A DNA stretch of 64,000 bases from positions 372,001 through 436,000 of the forward strand of contig NZ_QURL01000002.1 in NCBI RefSeq assembly GCF_003403015.1, in the 5' to 3' direction. The notes under the pieces are model-generated. The model made no database searches. It worked only from the letters and a program-made list of their open reading frames with translations, and was not told where the DNA came from. Numbering within the stretch: the stretch's first letter is position 1; every line of letters starts with the position of its first letter. This stretch comes from Fulvimarina endophytica. Lineage in GTDB: Bacteria; Pseudomonadota; Alphaproteobacteria; Rhizobiales; Rhizobiaceae. Both the position numbers and the translations under genes were made by a program. Shown one piece after another: positions 49,769-57,353 of this stretch.

Positions 49769-50323
49769 TTACCAAGGCGGTATCCTACTGAACTTCGGCA
49801 CGATCATTCCTGTCCGACGTTTGTAGCGCAGATAGGATTCGGCCATCGACGTCCCGAGGAAGCTTGCTTCCTCCGTTCTCGCGATAACGACGTACCACGA
49901 TATTATAAATAAACCTGCAAACCATTGGAAGCTGCCCGCAGCGACCGCCGTGCCCAGCCAGAACAGGCAGTAGGCGAGATAGAAGGGATGGCGCACGAAG
50001 GCGTAGGGGCCTTCGTCATAGAGCGAATCGGGAGCCGCCGAACTGTAGGCGACCTGCGGCGGCCGCCGCCGCGTGGTCTTCACCGTCCACCAGAACAGGC
50101 TCGTCGAGAGGGCCGACAGGATCAGGAATGCGAATGCACGCGGACCGCTGACCCCTCCATCGATCACGAGGGCGAGGAACAGAAGGGCGACAAGCCCGCT
50201 CGCCGCCGTCAGGCCGCGCATGCCGGTCGGCATGCCTCCCGTCGAGCGAAAATGCTGACGCAGGGCCCAGGTAAACGAGGCGAGCGGCACGATGGCGGCG
50301 AGAATCACGACGGTGGTCAGCAT
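49769..50323 (-). CDS. isoprenylcysteine carboxyl methyltransferase (ICMT/PEMT)-like membrane protein
   Basis: 184 residues with four or five transmembrane helices. The C-terminal half holds the signature of integral-membrane methyltransferases, DEGPYAFVRHPFYLAYCLFWLGTAV (read here in two parts), and then ARTEEASFLGTSMAESYLRYKRRTG, the SAM-binding His and Glu region. Members methylate isoprenylcysteine or phospholipid head groups; bacterial ones often have unknown targets. It starts 3 bp after the FeeM-like gene, so methylation of that enzyme's acylated product is a testable idea. Confidence 0.82.
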   Translation of the reverse strand: MLTTVVILAAIVPLASFTWALRQHFRSTGGMPTGMRGLTAASGLVALLFLALVIDGGVSGPRAFAFLILSALSTSLFWWTVKTTRRRPPQVAYSSAAPDSLYDEGPYAFVRHPFYLAYCLFWLGTAVAAGSFQWFAGLFIISWYVVIARTEEASFLGTSMAESYLRYKRRTGMIVPKFSRIPPW

Positions 50324-50326
50324 CGG

Positions 50327-51103
50327 TCAGACCTTCCTGAGATGCAGGGAGACGGGACCGCCTTGAAAGAAGGCGGCGAGATTGCCGGAAAGACCGCCCA
50401 GCGGGTCCATCACCGGAACGGCGCGCCGCACCTCGTCGTAGCGCCTGCGATCGCTCGCCATCAGCCGCATGGCGCAGCTCAGTCCGGGATAGGGCTTGAG
50501 CTCGGATGCGGGCTCGTAGCCCAGCCTGCGATAGAAGGGAGCGTGATTGCCGCGCACGCAGGCGAGATGCACCTGACTGTGGGCGCAGAGGGCCACATAT
50601 CCCGCCATTCTATAGAGGAGGAAGACGAGCCCCTGGTTGTTCTCGGCCTCGGGAACGCGGACGAGCCGGGTGACTTCGATGCCGCGACCGGAAAACGGGC
50701 CGGACCTGTCCCGGTCGAGAAGCGCGCGCACCTCGTCCGGAAAGGCGTCGAGGGCCGGCGATCTCAGATCCGTGCCGCGCGCGAAGGTGCAGGTGCGCAC
50801 GGAAGCGACGGGCTCGTCGGCATCGTAGATGACGATCGTGCTCGCATTCGGCATGTCGTCATAGACGTCGCTGAAGCGCTCCGTGACATTGGGCTCGATA
50901 TGTCCGCCCGCCACATAGCTGCGATAGCGGATCCGGTACGCATCGTCGCGGACCTGACCTTCCGTAGCGAGACGTGCTACATAGACTGTCGGACGGTCTT
51001 TCGCTCGAACCTTCGGAACGCAGACCGGTGCGGTTTTCGCTGGATCGACACGATTGTCGAGAGTCTGGTGATCACTTGGAAAGGTCGAGAGGATATGTTG
51101 CAT
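50327..51103 (-). CDS. FeeM-like N-acyl amino acid synthase (GNAT / autoinducer-synthase fold)
   Basis: 258 residues. From about residue 45 the protein follows the acyltransferase fold shared by FeeM and LuxI: AYRIRYRSYVAGGHI, TIVIYDADEPVASVRTC, IEVTRLVRVPEAENNQG and HLACVRGNHAPFYRRLGYEP. FeeM acylates tyrosine from acyl carrier protein; acyl and amino substrates here are unknown. The start MQHILSTF at 51103 has AGGGGG 8 bases upstream. It heads an operon with a membrane methyltransferase and a GGDEF-EAL protein. A phospholipid- or ornithine-acyltransferase role is an alternative. Confidence 0.75.
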   Translation of the reverse strand: MQHILSTFPSDHQTLDNRVDPAKTAPVCVPKVRAKDRPTVYVARLATEGQVRDDAYRIRYRSYVAGGHIEPNVTERFSDVYDDMPNASTIVIYDADEPVASVRTCTFARGTDLRSPALDAFPDEVRALLDRDRSGPFSGRGIEVTRLVRVPEAENNQGLVFLLYRMAGYVALCAHSQVHLACVRGNHAPFYRRLGYEPASELKPYPGLSCAMRLMASDRRRYDEVRRAVPVMDPLGGLSGNLAAFFQGGPVSLHLRKV

Positions 51104-51261
51104 CGAAGAGCCCCCTGATTGCGTCCGCACGCACGAGGCTCGGTGTCGACCTCGCCGGTGAGCCGAGTATCGCGGCCGTGCGCGACCATTGTGACGGCCC
51201 CCGGCGCCGGGTGGGAGTCCGACTTCCTCCCATCTGAACGCCCTAACAGAACGAGTTCGGC

Positions 51262-51489
51262 GTGCAGATCTTTCAACCCGTTGAAAAGGTGGATGAATTT
51301 CTCACTCTCGATGAGGGAGAAATTTTCTGTGGCTACTTGGACGGGCTTGGCGGATCGGAGTGTCAACTCGCGCAGGTATCGCGCTCCTACTGGCACGGAT
51401 GGCGCAACGGGCTCGTCGACGGGGGCTTCACGAAGCCGGACATCTCTCAGATGAGGCTCGCCGAAAGCTTCCAGACGGCCCGCCGATAG
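51262..51489 (+). CDS. RMF/CrpP-like small protein
   Basis: 75 residues starting with GTG (an internal GTG at 51289 is equally possible). The centre IFCGYLDGLGGSECQLAQVS and RSYWHGWRNGLVDGGFTKPD has the spacing of ribosome modulation factor-like proteins, in which GYxDGL and xxWxxGWxxGxxD flank a short loop. RMF hibernates ribosomes in enterobacteria; alphaproteobacterial relatives are mostly uncharacterised. Divergent from the FeeM-like gene with 158 bp between starts. No strong ribosome site is seen. Confidence 0.45.
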   Translation: MQIFQPVEKVDEFLTLDEGEIFCGYLDGLGGSECQLAQVSRSYWHGWRNGLVDGGFTKPDISQMRLAESFQTARR

Positions 51490-51602
51490 GCCCGTCACGC
51501 TCCGAAGCGGCGCGCGTCCGGTCAGACGCGAGAAGGACGTTCTCACTCACGACGCCTGCGCAATGTGCTGTGTGAGAATCGATCCCGATTTTCATGCCGG
51601 CG

Positions 51603-52616
51603 CTAGTCGCCGGCTGCCTGCTTTTCCTCGTCCAGATATCCCTTCACATAGAACAGCTGTCCGACGCGAAGGCCCGCGGCGGCGAGCGGCGTCGCCATGG
51701 CAAGGCCGAGAATGCCGAAGACGACGCCGAAGAGAAGCTGGACGGAGATCGTGAGAGCAGGCGGCAGCGAGACCGTCTCCTCCTGGACGCGCGGCGTCAC
51801 GAGATAGCTCTCGACCGTCTGGACCACCACGTAGAGGCCGACGATCCACAGAGCTGTCGAGAGGCCGTCGGACAGGCCGAGAAGGACCGCCGGAATTGCC
51901 GCGAGCACCGGGCCGATATTCGGGATGAAGGTGAGGATCGCGGCGAGAACGGCGAGGATCGGGGCGAGCGGAACGCCGAGAACGAAGAGGCCGAGGCCGG
52001 TGAGGAGGCCGACGACGGCCATGGAGACGAACTGGGCCTTCAGCCAGCCGCGCAGGGCGATGCCGGCTTCGGTCAGGATGGCCCTGACCTTCGGCCTCAG
52101 ACTGGGAGCGAAGAGTGCGGTGAAGCCGCGCAGATAGGTCTGCGGCGCCGCAGCGCCGTAGATGCCGACGAAGGTGACGACGATGAGATTGCCGAAGGCG
52201 CCGAGGGAGCTCGAGAAGAAGGTCGTCGCCCTGCTGCCCGAAGGCAGGAGGTTCTGGAAGTCGACATTGTCGATGACGCTGCGGGCCCAGCCGTGGCTCT
52301 GCACGTAGTCGCGCACGCTTTCGGTCGCGGCCGGTAGCCGGTCGACGAGCTGCGACATCTGCTGGGCGAGCGCCGCTCCCGCAATGCCCAGAAAGGCCGT
52401 GAGGGCGAGAGCGAGAAACACGCAGAAGAGGGCGAGACCGAGCCCGTTGCGGATGTTGAGCCAGCTGGCGAGCCGGTTGCCGCAGCCGCGCAGGAAGACG
52501 GCGAACAGGATGCCCGCGAAGACCGCGAGGGCGACGTCGGCCGCGAACCAGAGCACCAGAAGAAATGCGGCGCCGAGGACGAGGAGGGAGAGGCGGCGGC
52601 GGTTCATCCGGTTCAT
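51603..52616 (-). CDS. AI-2E family (PerM-type) membrane protein
   Basis: 337 residues, about seven or eight transmembrane helices with the AI-2E family layout: hairpin helices at 10-50, a periplasmic helical domain at 85-165, and the conserved FIPNIGPVLAAIPAVLLGL near residue 235 plus a C-terminal SLPPALTISVQLLFGVVFG. Members include TqsA-like exporters and sodium/proton antiporters; the substrate cannot be told from sequence. Confidence 0.88.
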   Translation of the reverse strand: MNRMNRRRLSLLVLGAAFLLVLWFAADVALAVFAGILFAVFLRGCGNRLASWLNIRNGLGLALFCVFLALALTAFLGIAGAALAQQMSQLVDRLPAATESVRDYVQSHGWARSVIDNVDFQNLLPSGSRATTFFSSSLGAFGNLIVVTFVGIYGAAAPQTYLRGFTALFAPSLRPKVRAILTEAGIALRGWLKAQFVSMAVVGLLTGLGLFVLGVPLAPILAVLAAILTFIPNIGPVLAAIPAVLLGLSDGLSTALWIVGLYVVVQTVESYLVTPRVQEETVSLPPALTISVQLLFGVVFGILGLAMATPLAAAGLRVGQLFYVKGYLDEEKQAAGD

Positions 52617-52933
52617 CCTGGCGGGTGTGCATGCCCGGCAGTCTGCCGGACCAGGGGCTGCATATAGGAACCGGCACGACGCAGAGCAGGCCGGCTGCCG
52701 CAGCCCGCATCATCGAAGACCGGTTTTCGGCTGGCTCGCCCCGCCGCCCCGCCGCTTGACCGCCCTGCCGGCGGCCCGTCGAGCGGCTGCGCCGATCGTC
52801 CCGCTGGCGGGCCATGATGGCCGGCTGTGTTTCAGGAAGGACCCGGTTTCGATCCTCTCATTTTCTTTCTTCGACGCTGACGTATCTTGAACGAAGAATC
52901 TTCGAAGGGCGGACACCAGGGAGCGGTCGCACG
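52617..52933. other. intergenic region between the AI-2E protein and the metallopeptidase
   Basis: 317 bp between divergent genes. No small gene, structured RNA or convincing promoter pair seen. Confidence 0.5.
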
Positions 52934-53830
52934 ATGCAGTGGCGAGGACGCAGACAATCCGGCAATATCGAAGACAGGCGCGGCGGGGGCGGTGGCTTCT
53001 CGCGTGGTGGGGGCGGCATGCGCATCCCCTTGCGGGCTGGCGGCGGCGGCATCGGCCTCGTCATTCTCCTCCTGATCGGCTGGCTGGTCTTCGGGATCAA
53101 TCCGCTCGCGATGCTGGGTGCCGTGGACGATGGCGGCGGCCGCACCGCGCAGACGACGCAGGGCTCCGGCGGCGTGAACTCAACCCCCGGAGAGACGGAC
53201 GACTTCGTGGCGACCGTCCTTGCCGATACGGAGGATGTCTGGTCGCGGCGCTTCCAGGAGGCCGGGGAGACCTATCGCGATCCGAGCCTCGTTCTCTTCG
53301 ACAATCGCGTGGACTCGGCCTGCGGCATGGCCGGCTCGGCGACGGGGCCCTTCTACTGCCCTGTCGACGACAAGCTCTATCTCGATCTGTCGTTCTTCGA
53401 CCAGTTGCAGCGCCAATTGAACGCGCCGGGCGATTTCGCCCAGGCCTATGTCATCGCCCACGAGGTCGGCCACCACGTCCAGAACCTGCAGGGCATCCTG
53501 CCACGTCTCGCCGAGGCGCGGGAGAACCTGCGGCAGGCCGAGGCGAACGCACTGTCCGTCAGGGTGGAACTCCAGGCCGACTGCTATGCGGGCCTCTGGG
53601 CGCACGATGCCCGCGAGGCGGGCTATCTCGATCCGGGCGATATCGACGAGGCGCTCAACGCCGCCTTCCAGATCGGCGACGACCGCCTTCAGAGCAGGAA
53701 CCAGGGAACGGTGATGCCGGACACTTTCACCCACGGCACGTCCGAAGAGCGTCAGCGCTGGTTCAGCCGCGGCTACGAGACCGGGGACATGGCCGCCTGC
53801 GATACGCTTGAGGGCCGGCTCGGCGGGTGA
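52934..53830 (+). CDS. neutral zinc metallopeptidase (YpfJ-like)
   Basis: 298 residues: a Gly/Arg-rich cytoplasmic N-terminus (RRGGGGGFSRGGGG), one transmembrane helix (about 38-58, IGLVILLLIGWLVFGINPLA) and a periplasmic metallopeptidase domain. The zinc motif is VIAHEVGHHVQNLQ (HExxH) near residue 178, with the third ligand region ELQADCYAGLWAHDA. Start MQWRGRRQSGN is the family N-terminus. Substrate unknown. Followed by an intrinsic terminator. Confidence 0.92.
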   Translation: MQWRGRRQSGNIEDRRGGGGGFSRGGGGMRIPLRAGGGGIGLVILLLIGWLVFGINPLAMLGAVDDGGGRTAQTTQGSGGVNSTPGETDDFVATVLADTEDVWSRRFQEAGETYRDPSLVLFDNRVDSACGMAGSATGPFYCPVDDKLYLDLSFFDQLQRQLNAPGDFAQAYVIAHEVGHHVQNLQGILPRLAEARENLRQAEANALSVRVELQADCYAGLWAHDAREAGYLDPGDIDEALNAAFQIGDDRLQSRNQGTVMPDTFTHGTSEERQRWFSRGYETGDMAACDTLEGRLGG

Positions 53831-53860
53831 ACCCCGCTTGGTGAGCCGGGATATCGTGGC

Positions 53861-53896
53861 GGGGCGTCCAATTTCGTTGGGCGCCCCGTTCTCTTT
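53861..53896 (+). terminator. intrinsic terminator after the metallopeptidase
   Basis: 11-bp stem ggggcgtccaa/ttgggcgcccc (53861-53871 with 53877-53887), loop of 5, followed by gttctcttt. Also faces the convergent ABC ATPase gene, whose stop is at 53896. Confidence 0.75.
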
Positions 53897-54681
53897 CAGC
53901 CTGAGCTTTGATCCGCCGGATCCGGCAGCCGGAAGCGGATCGAAAGCGACCCGTCCTCGCCGGTCTCGATAGCCGCATCGACCTTGAATGTCTGCCGGAT
54001 GCGCTCGCGCGTCAGGACGGCCGCAGGCGGCCCCAGCGCCGTCAGCCGGCCCCCGTCCATCACGGCGATCCGATCGGCGAAGAGGGCTGCCTGGCCGAGA
54101 TCGTGCAGGGCCGCGATGACGGTGAGGTTCGATCGGCGGAGCAGCGTCAGGAGGGCCAGTTGATGCTGCACGTCGAGATGGTTGGTCGGCTCGTCGAGAA
54201 TGATGATCTCCGGCCGCTGGGCGAGGGCCCGGGCGAGATGCAGCCGCTGCCGCTCGCCGCCGGACAGGGAATGCCAGCGGCGTTTGCCGAAGCCCGACAT
54301 GCCGACAGAGCGCATCGCCTCGTCGACGATCGCCGCATCCTCTGCCGAATAGGGCGCAAGGGGGCCGAGATGCGGCGTGCGGCCGAGCTCGACCACCTGC
54401 CTCGCGGTCAGCGCCTCGCCCGTCTCGGCCTGTTGCTCGACGAGGGCGATCCTCTGCGCGACGGCCCGTCTGCCGATTTCGGAAAGGGGACGCCCGCCGA
54501 GGAGCACCCGGCCGTGACCGGGCGGCCGGATGCCGGCCAGCATCGAGATGAGGGTGGATTTGCCCGAACCGTTCGGCCCGACGATCGCCAGGAACTCTCC
54601 GGGCACGCTCGCCAGCGACACGTCGGCGACGATCGGCTTGCCGGAGACGGTCCGGCCGATCCGCGACGCCTCGAGGATCAT
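53896..54681 (-). CDS. FecCD-type importer, ATPase (cobalamin-regulated)
   Basis: 261 residues with Walker A (VGPNGSGKSTLISM), signature (LSGGERQRLHLARALA) and Walker B (IIILDEPTNHLD). The closest types are BtuD, FhuC and HmuV ATPases for B12, siderophores or haem. It overlaps the permease gene by 4 bp. Because the operon sits behind a cobalamin riboswitch, B12 or a corrinoid precursor is the likeliest substrate. Confidence 0.92.
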   Translation of the reverse strand: MILEASRIGRTVSGKPIVADVSLASVPGEFLAIVGPNGSGKSTLISMLAGIRPPGHGRVLLGGRPLSEIGRRAVAQRIALVEQQAETGEALTARQVVELGRTPHLGPLAPYSAEDAAIVDEAMRSVGMSGFGKRRWHSLSGGERQRLHLARALAQRPEIIILDEPTNHLDVQHQLALLTLLRRSNLTVIAALHDLGQAALFADRIAVMDGGRLTALGPPAAVLTRERIRQTFKVDAAIETGEDGSLSIRFRLPDPADQSSG

Positions 54682-55763
54682 CGCGAGGCCCGGAAGGACG
54701 GATTGGCGATGAGGATGGCGGCGAAGGCCGGAGCTCCGACGAGCGCGGTCACCACGCCGATCGGCAGGACCTGCCCTTCGATGACGATGCGCGAGACGAC
54801 ATCGGCAAGGACGAGGAAGACGGCTCCCATCAGGGCGGCGGAGGGCAAAAGGACCGTGTGCCTCACCCCGACCACCAGCCGGGCGGCGTGGGGAATGACG
54901 AGGCCGACGAAACCGATCGAGCCGACGAGCGACACCATGACCGCCGTCATCAGCGCGACGGTCGCGATGGCCGTCATCTGAACGCGCCGCACCGGAATGC
55001 CGAGGGCGGCCGCCGCATCGGTTCCGAAGGCGAAAGCGTCGAGCGCGCGTGCGTGGAGGACGCAGATCGCAAGGCCCGAAAGCGCGACCGGAACCGCGAG
55101 GGACGCATCCTCCCAGCGCACGCCGGAGAGGTTGCCGAGCAGCCAGAACATGATGCCGCGCGTCTCGTCGGCATTGGCCGAGCGCACGACGATAAAGGAT
55201 GTCAGGGCGTTGAAGAGCTGGGAGCCGGCGATGCCCGCGAGGATGATCGCGATCGAACCTCTGCCGGCAAGCCAGGCGAGGCCGGCGACGAGGGCGAAGG
55301 CGACAAGCGCGCCGAGAAAGGCGCCGGTCGAGAGCGTGAGAAGACCGCCGCCGAGACCGAGAATGGCGACCGAGACCGCTCCGCTGGAGGCGCCGGCGGA
55401 TATTCCGAGGAGATAAGGGTCGGCGAGCGCATTGCGCAGCAGCGACTGGAGAACGACCCCGGAGACCGCGAGCGCTGCGCCGCAGGAGGCGGCGACCACG
55501 GCCCGCGAGAGCCGGTAGTTCCAGACGATGCCGGCATCGATCGGGTCCACCTCGCGGCCGGCGTTCCAGAGCGCGTTCGCGATCGTGTTCAGGACCACCG
55601 AAGGCGGAATCTGCGTCTCGCCGACCGCCGCGGCGAAGACGAGGGCCGACAGGAGAAGGGCGAAGGCCGCAAGACAGGATAGGACGAGGCGAAGGGCGAA
55701 GGGCGTGGCGGCAGGTGCCGCCGCGCCCGCCACCACATGGGTCTCACTCGCCAAGATCGGCAT
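54678..55763 (-). CDS. FecCD-type importer, permease (cobalamin-regulated)
   Basis: 361 residues with about ten transmembrane helices, the FecCD/BtuC fold. Signature LSRAVVAASCGAALAVSGVV and LLRNALADPYLLGISAGAS near residues 85-125, and SLVGSIGFVGLVIPHAARLVV near 280 where the ATPase couples. Start at 55763 overlaps the end of the binding-protein gene by 20 bp. Confidence 0.92.
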   Translation of the reverse strand: MPILASETHVVAGAAAPAATPFALRLVLSCLAAFALLLSALVFAAAVGETQIPPSVVLNTIANALWNAGREVDPIDAGIVWNYRLSRAVVAASCGAALAVSGVVLQSLLRNALADPYLLGISAGASSGAVSVAILGLGGGLLTLSTGAFLGALVAFALVAGLAWLAGRGSIAIILAGIAGSQLFNALTSFIVVRSANADETRGIMFWLLGNLSGVRWEDASLAVPVALSGLAICVLHARALDAFAFGTDAAAALGIPVRRVQMTAIATVALMTAVMVSLVGSIGFVGLVIPHAARLVVGVRHTVLLPSAALMGAVFLVLADVVSRIVIEGQVLPIGVVTALVGAPAFAAILIANPSFRASR

Positions 55764-56817
55764 CCCGGACCGCTTGCGCCATCATCTCGAGACCCTCGAT
55801 CGTACGGATCGTCGGGTTCATCGCCTGGGCGTCCATTTCCACCACATGACCGGTCTCGACGGCGGCCATCCGGCTGGTCACCGGATCGCTCATGAGGAAC
55901 TCGCGCTTCTTCTCGACGTCGTCGGCTGGAAACCGCCTGCGATCCATCCTTCCGAGAACGATGAAGGTGGGGTTGGAACGGGCGATCGTCTCCCAGCCGA
56001 CGGTCGGCCATTCCTCCTGGCTGTCGATCACGTTGTCGATGCCGAGGGTCTTCATGATGTAGCCCGGCGCGCCGCTCGTTCCTGCGACATAGGGGTCGAT
56101 CGCGATCTCCGCGCTCGAAAACCAGAACACGGCCGAGACGCCTTCGCCGATCCCTGCCACCTCCTCGCGGGCCTTCGCCTCGCGCGCCTTGAGGTCGGCG
56201 ACGAGTTCGGCGCCGCGTTCGCTCACATCGAAGATCGCCGCCAGATCCTCGATTTCGCGGTAGACGAGGTCCATGGTGAAGGGCTCGGTGCGCAACCCGT
56301 CGCCGCCGCCCGAATTGTCCTTGCCGACGCAATCGGCGGGCGAGGTGTAGACCGGGATACCGAGTTCCGCGAACTGCTCCTCGGTCGCCACCACCCCCTG
56401 CGGGCCGACCTGCCACTGGAACTGGGTGGTCACGAGATCGGGCCGCTCGGCCAGTACGCCCTCGAAGCTCGGATCGTTGTCGGCGATCCGCTTGATGGTC
56501 GCGTTCACCGCCTCGAACTCGGCAAGGACGGGTGCCGTCCAAAGCGCCGTCCCAACCACCTTGTCCGACAGGCCGAGAAGATAGAGGATTTCCGTCATGC
56601 TCTGGCCGATCGAGACGGTGCGCTCGGGGCTCGCCTCGAAGGTGAGGGACCGGCCGCAATTCTCGATCGTCACCGGATAGTGGGCGGGTTGCGCATGGGC
56701 GGGCGCCGGGAGGGCGCCGCAGGCCATGGCGGCGCAGACCCATGCGGGGAAGGCGAGTTTCGAGAGTGCGAGCGGACGAAACCGCTTGCGCAGGGGGGAG
56801 GGGGAGACGCTGGACAT
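55744..56817 (-). CDS. FecCD-type importer, periplasmic binding protein (cobalamin-regulated)
   Basis: 357 residues: signal peptide (APAHAQ, about residue 43, preceded by a basic segment LRKRFRPLALSK) and a type III (BtuF/FecB) fold. TVSIGQSMTEILYLLGLSDK, AERPDLVTTQFQWQVGP and SNPTFIVLGRMDRRRFP fit the lobe-hinge-lobe layout. The start at 56817, preceded by AAGGAT, gives a proper signal peptide; the open frame runs 100 codons further upstream into the riboswitch region. First gene of a three-gene importer. Confidence 0.9.
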   Translation of the reverse strand: MSSVSPSPLRKRFRPLALSKLAFPAWVCAAMACGALPAPAHAQPAHYPVTIENCGRSLTFEASPERTVSIGQSMTEILYLLGLSDKVVGTALWTAPVLAEFEAVNATIKRIADNDPSFEGVLAERPDLVTTQFQWQVGPQGVVATEEQFAELGIPVYTSPADCVGKDNSGGGDGLRTEPFTMDLVYREIEDLAAIFDVSERGAELVADLKAREAKAREEVAGIGEGVSAVFWFSSAEIAIDPYVAGTSGAPGYIMKTLGIDNVIDSQEEWPTVGWETIARSNPTFIVLGRMDRRRFPADDVEKKREFLMSDPVTSRMAAVETGHVVEMDAQAMNPTIRTIEGLEMMAQAVRDADLGE

Positions 56818-57027
56818 GTTGAGCGATCCTTCGGTGCCGTGCTTCGAGAACGGCCGGTCGCAAGACCGGACCGGAACGGGAAAGCCGCGCATCGAAACGG
56901 GGTCGGGTCTTCGCGCAGGAGCGCGCCCGAAGGAAAACGCATGAGATGACAAGGGCGGAAGTGCCCCGGGAGAAGCCGTCATGATCATCCTTTCCGAGCA
57001 TCCCCGCTCGACTACGGATTTCTGAGA

Positions 57028-57225
57028 GTGACGGCAGGTCTCCTGGCTTGCGGGTCTCAGCCTTCCGTCCGGCCTTCCCGGGGCTCGCCCCAGTGGCACG
57101 CGAATGGACAGTCGGCTCACCGCACACAGTTGCGGGGGCAGCCGCGGCTTCGAACCCCGGATTGGGTCGTTCTACCGCGTTCCCTTTTAATCCCGGCGCC
57201 GGGTCGGCGTCGGGAACCATCGCGT
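57028..57225 (-). promoter_or_regulatory. cobalamin riboswitch
   Basis: Read leftward the sequence carries the conserved cobalamin-riboswitch blocks in order: the GGTTCCCGACG start, AAAAGGGAACGCGGT, CCCCCGCAACTGT, the CACTGGG...CGGGAAGGC core and the B12 box AGCCAGGAGACCTGCC near 57030-57050. It ends about 210 nt before the binding-protein start. Binding of adenosylcobalamin normally switches such genes off. 57226-57353 is intergenic with nothing else seen. Confidence 0.92.
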
Positions 57226-57353
57226 CTTTCGTAGACGCTGATTGCGTCCCTGACAACTGCGCCGGCGCAAGGACTGCTAGGATGGGGCTGACGCGCGGCT
57301 CCCACGCCGCGCGCGGCTTCAGGCGAAAACGGCTTGACGCGTAAAAGGTCCGA

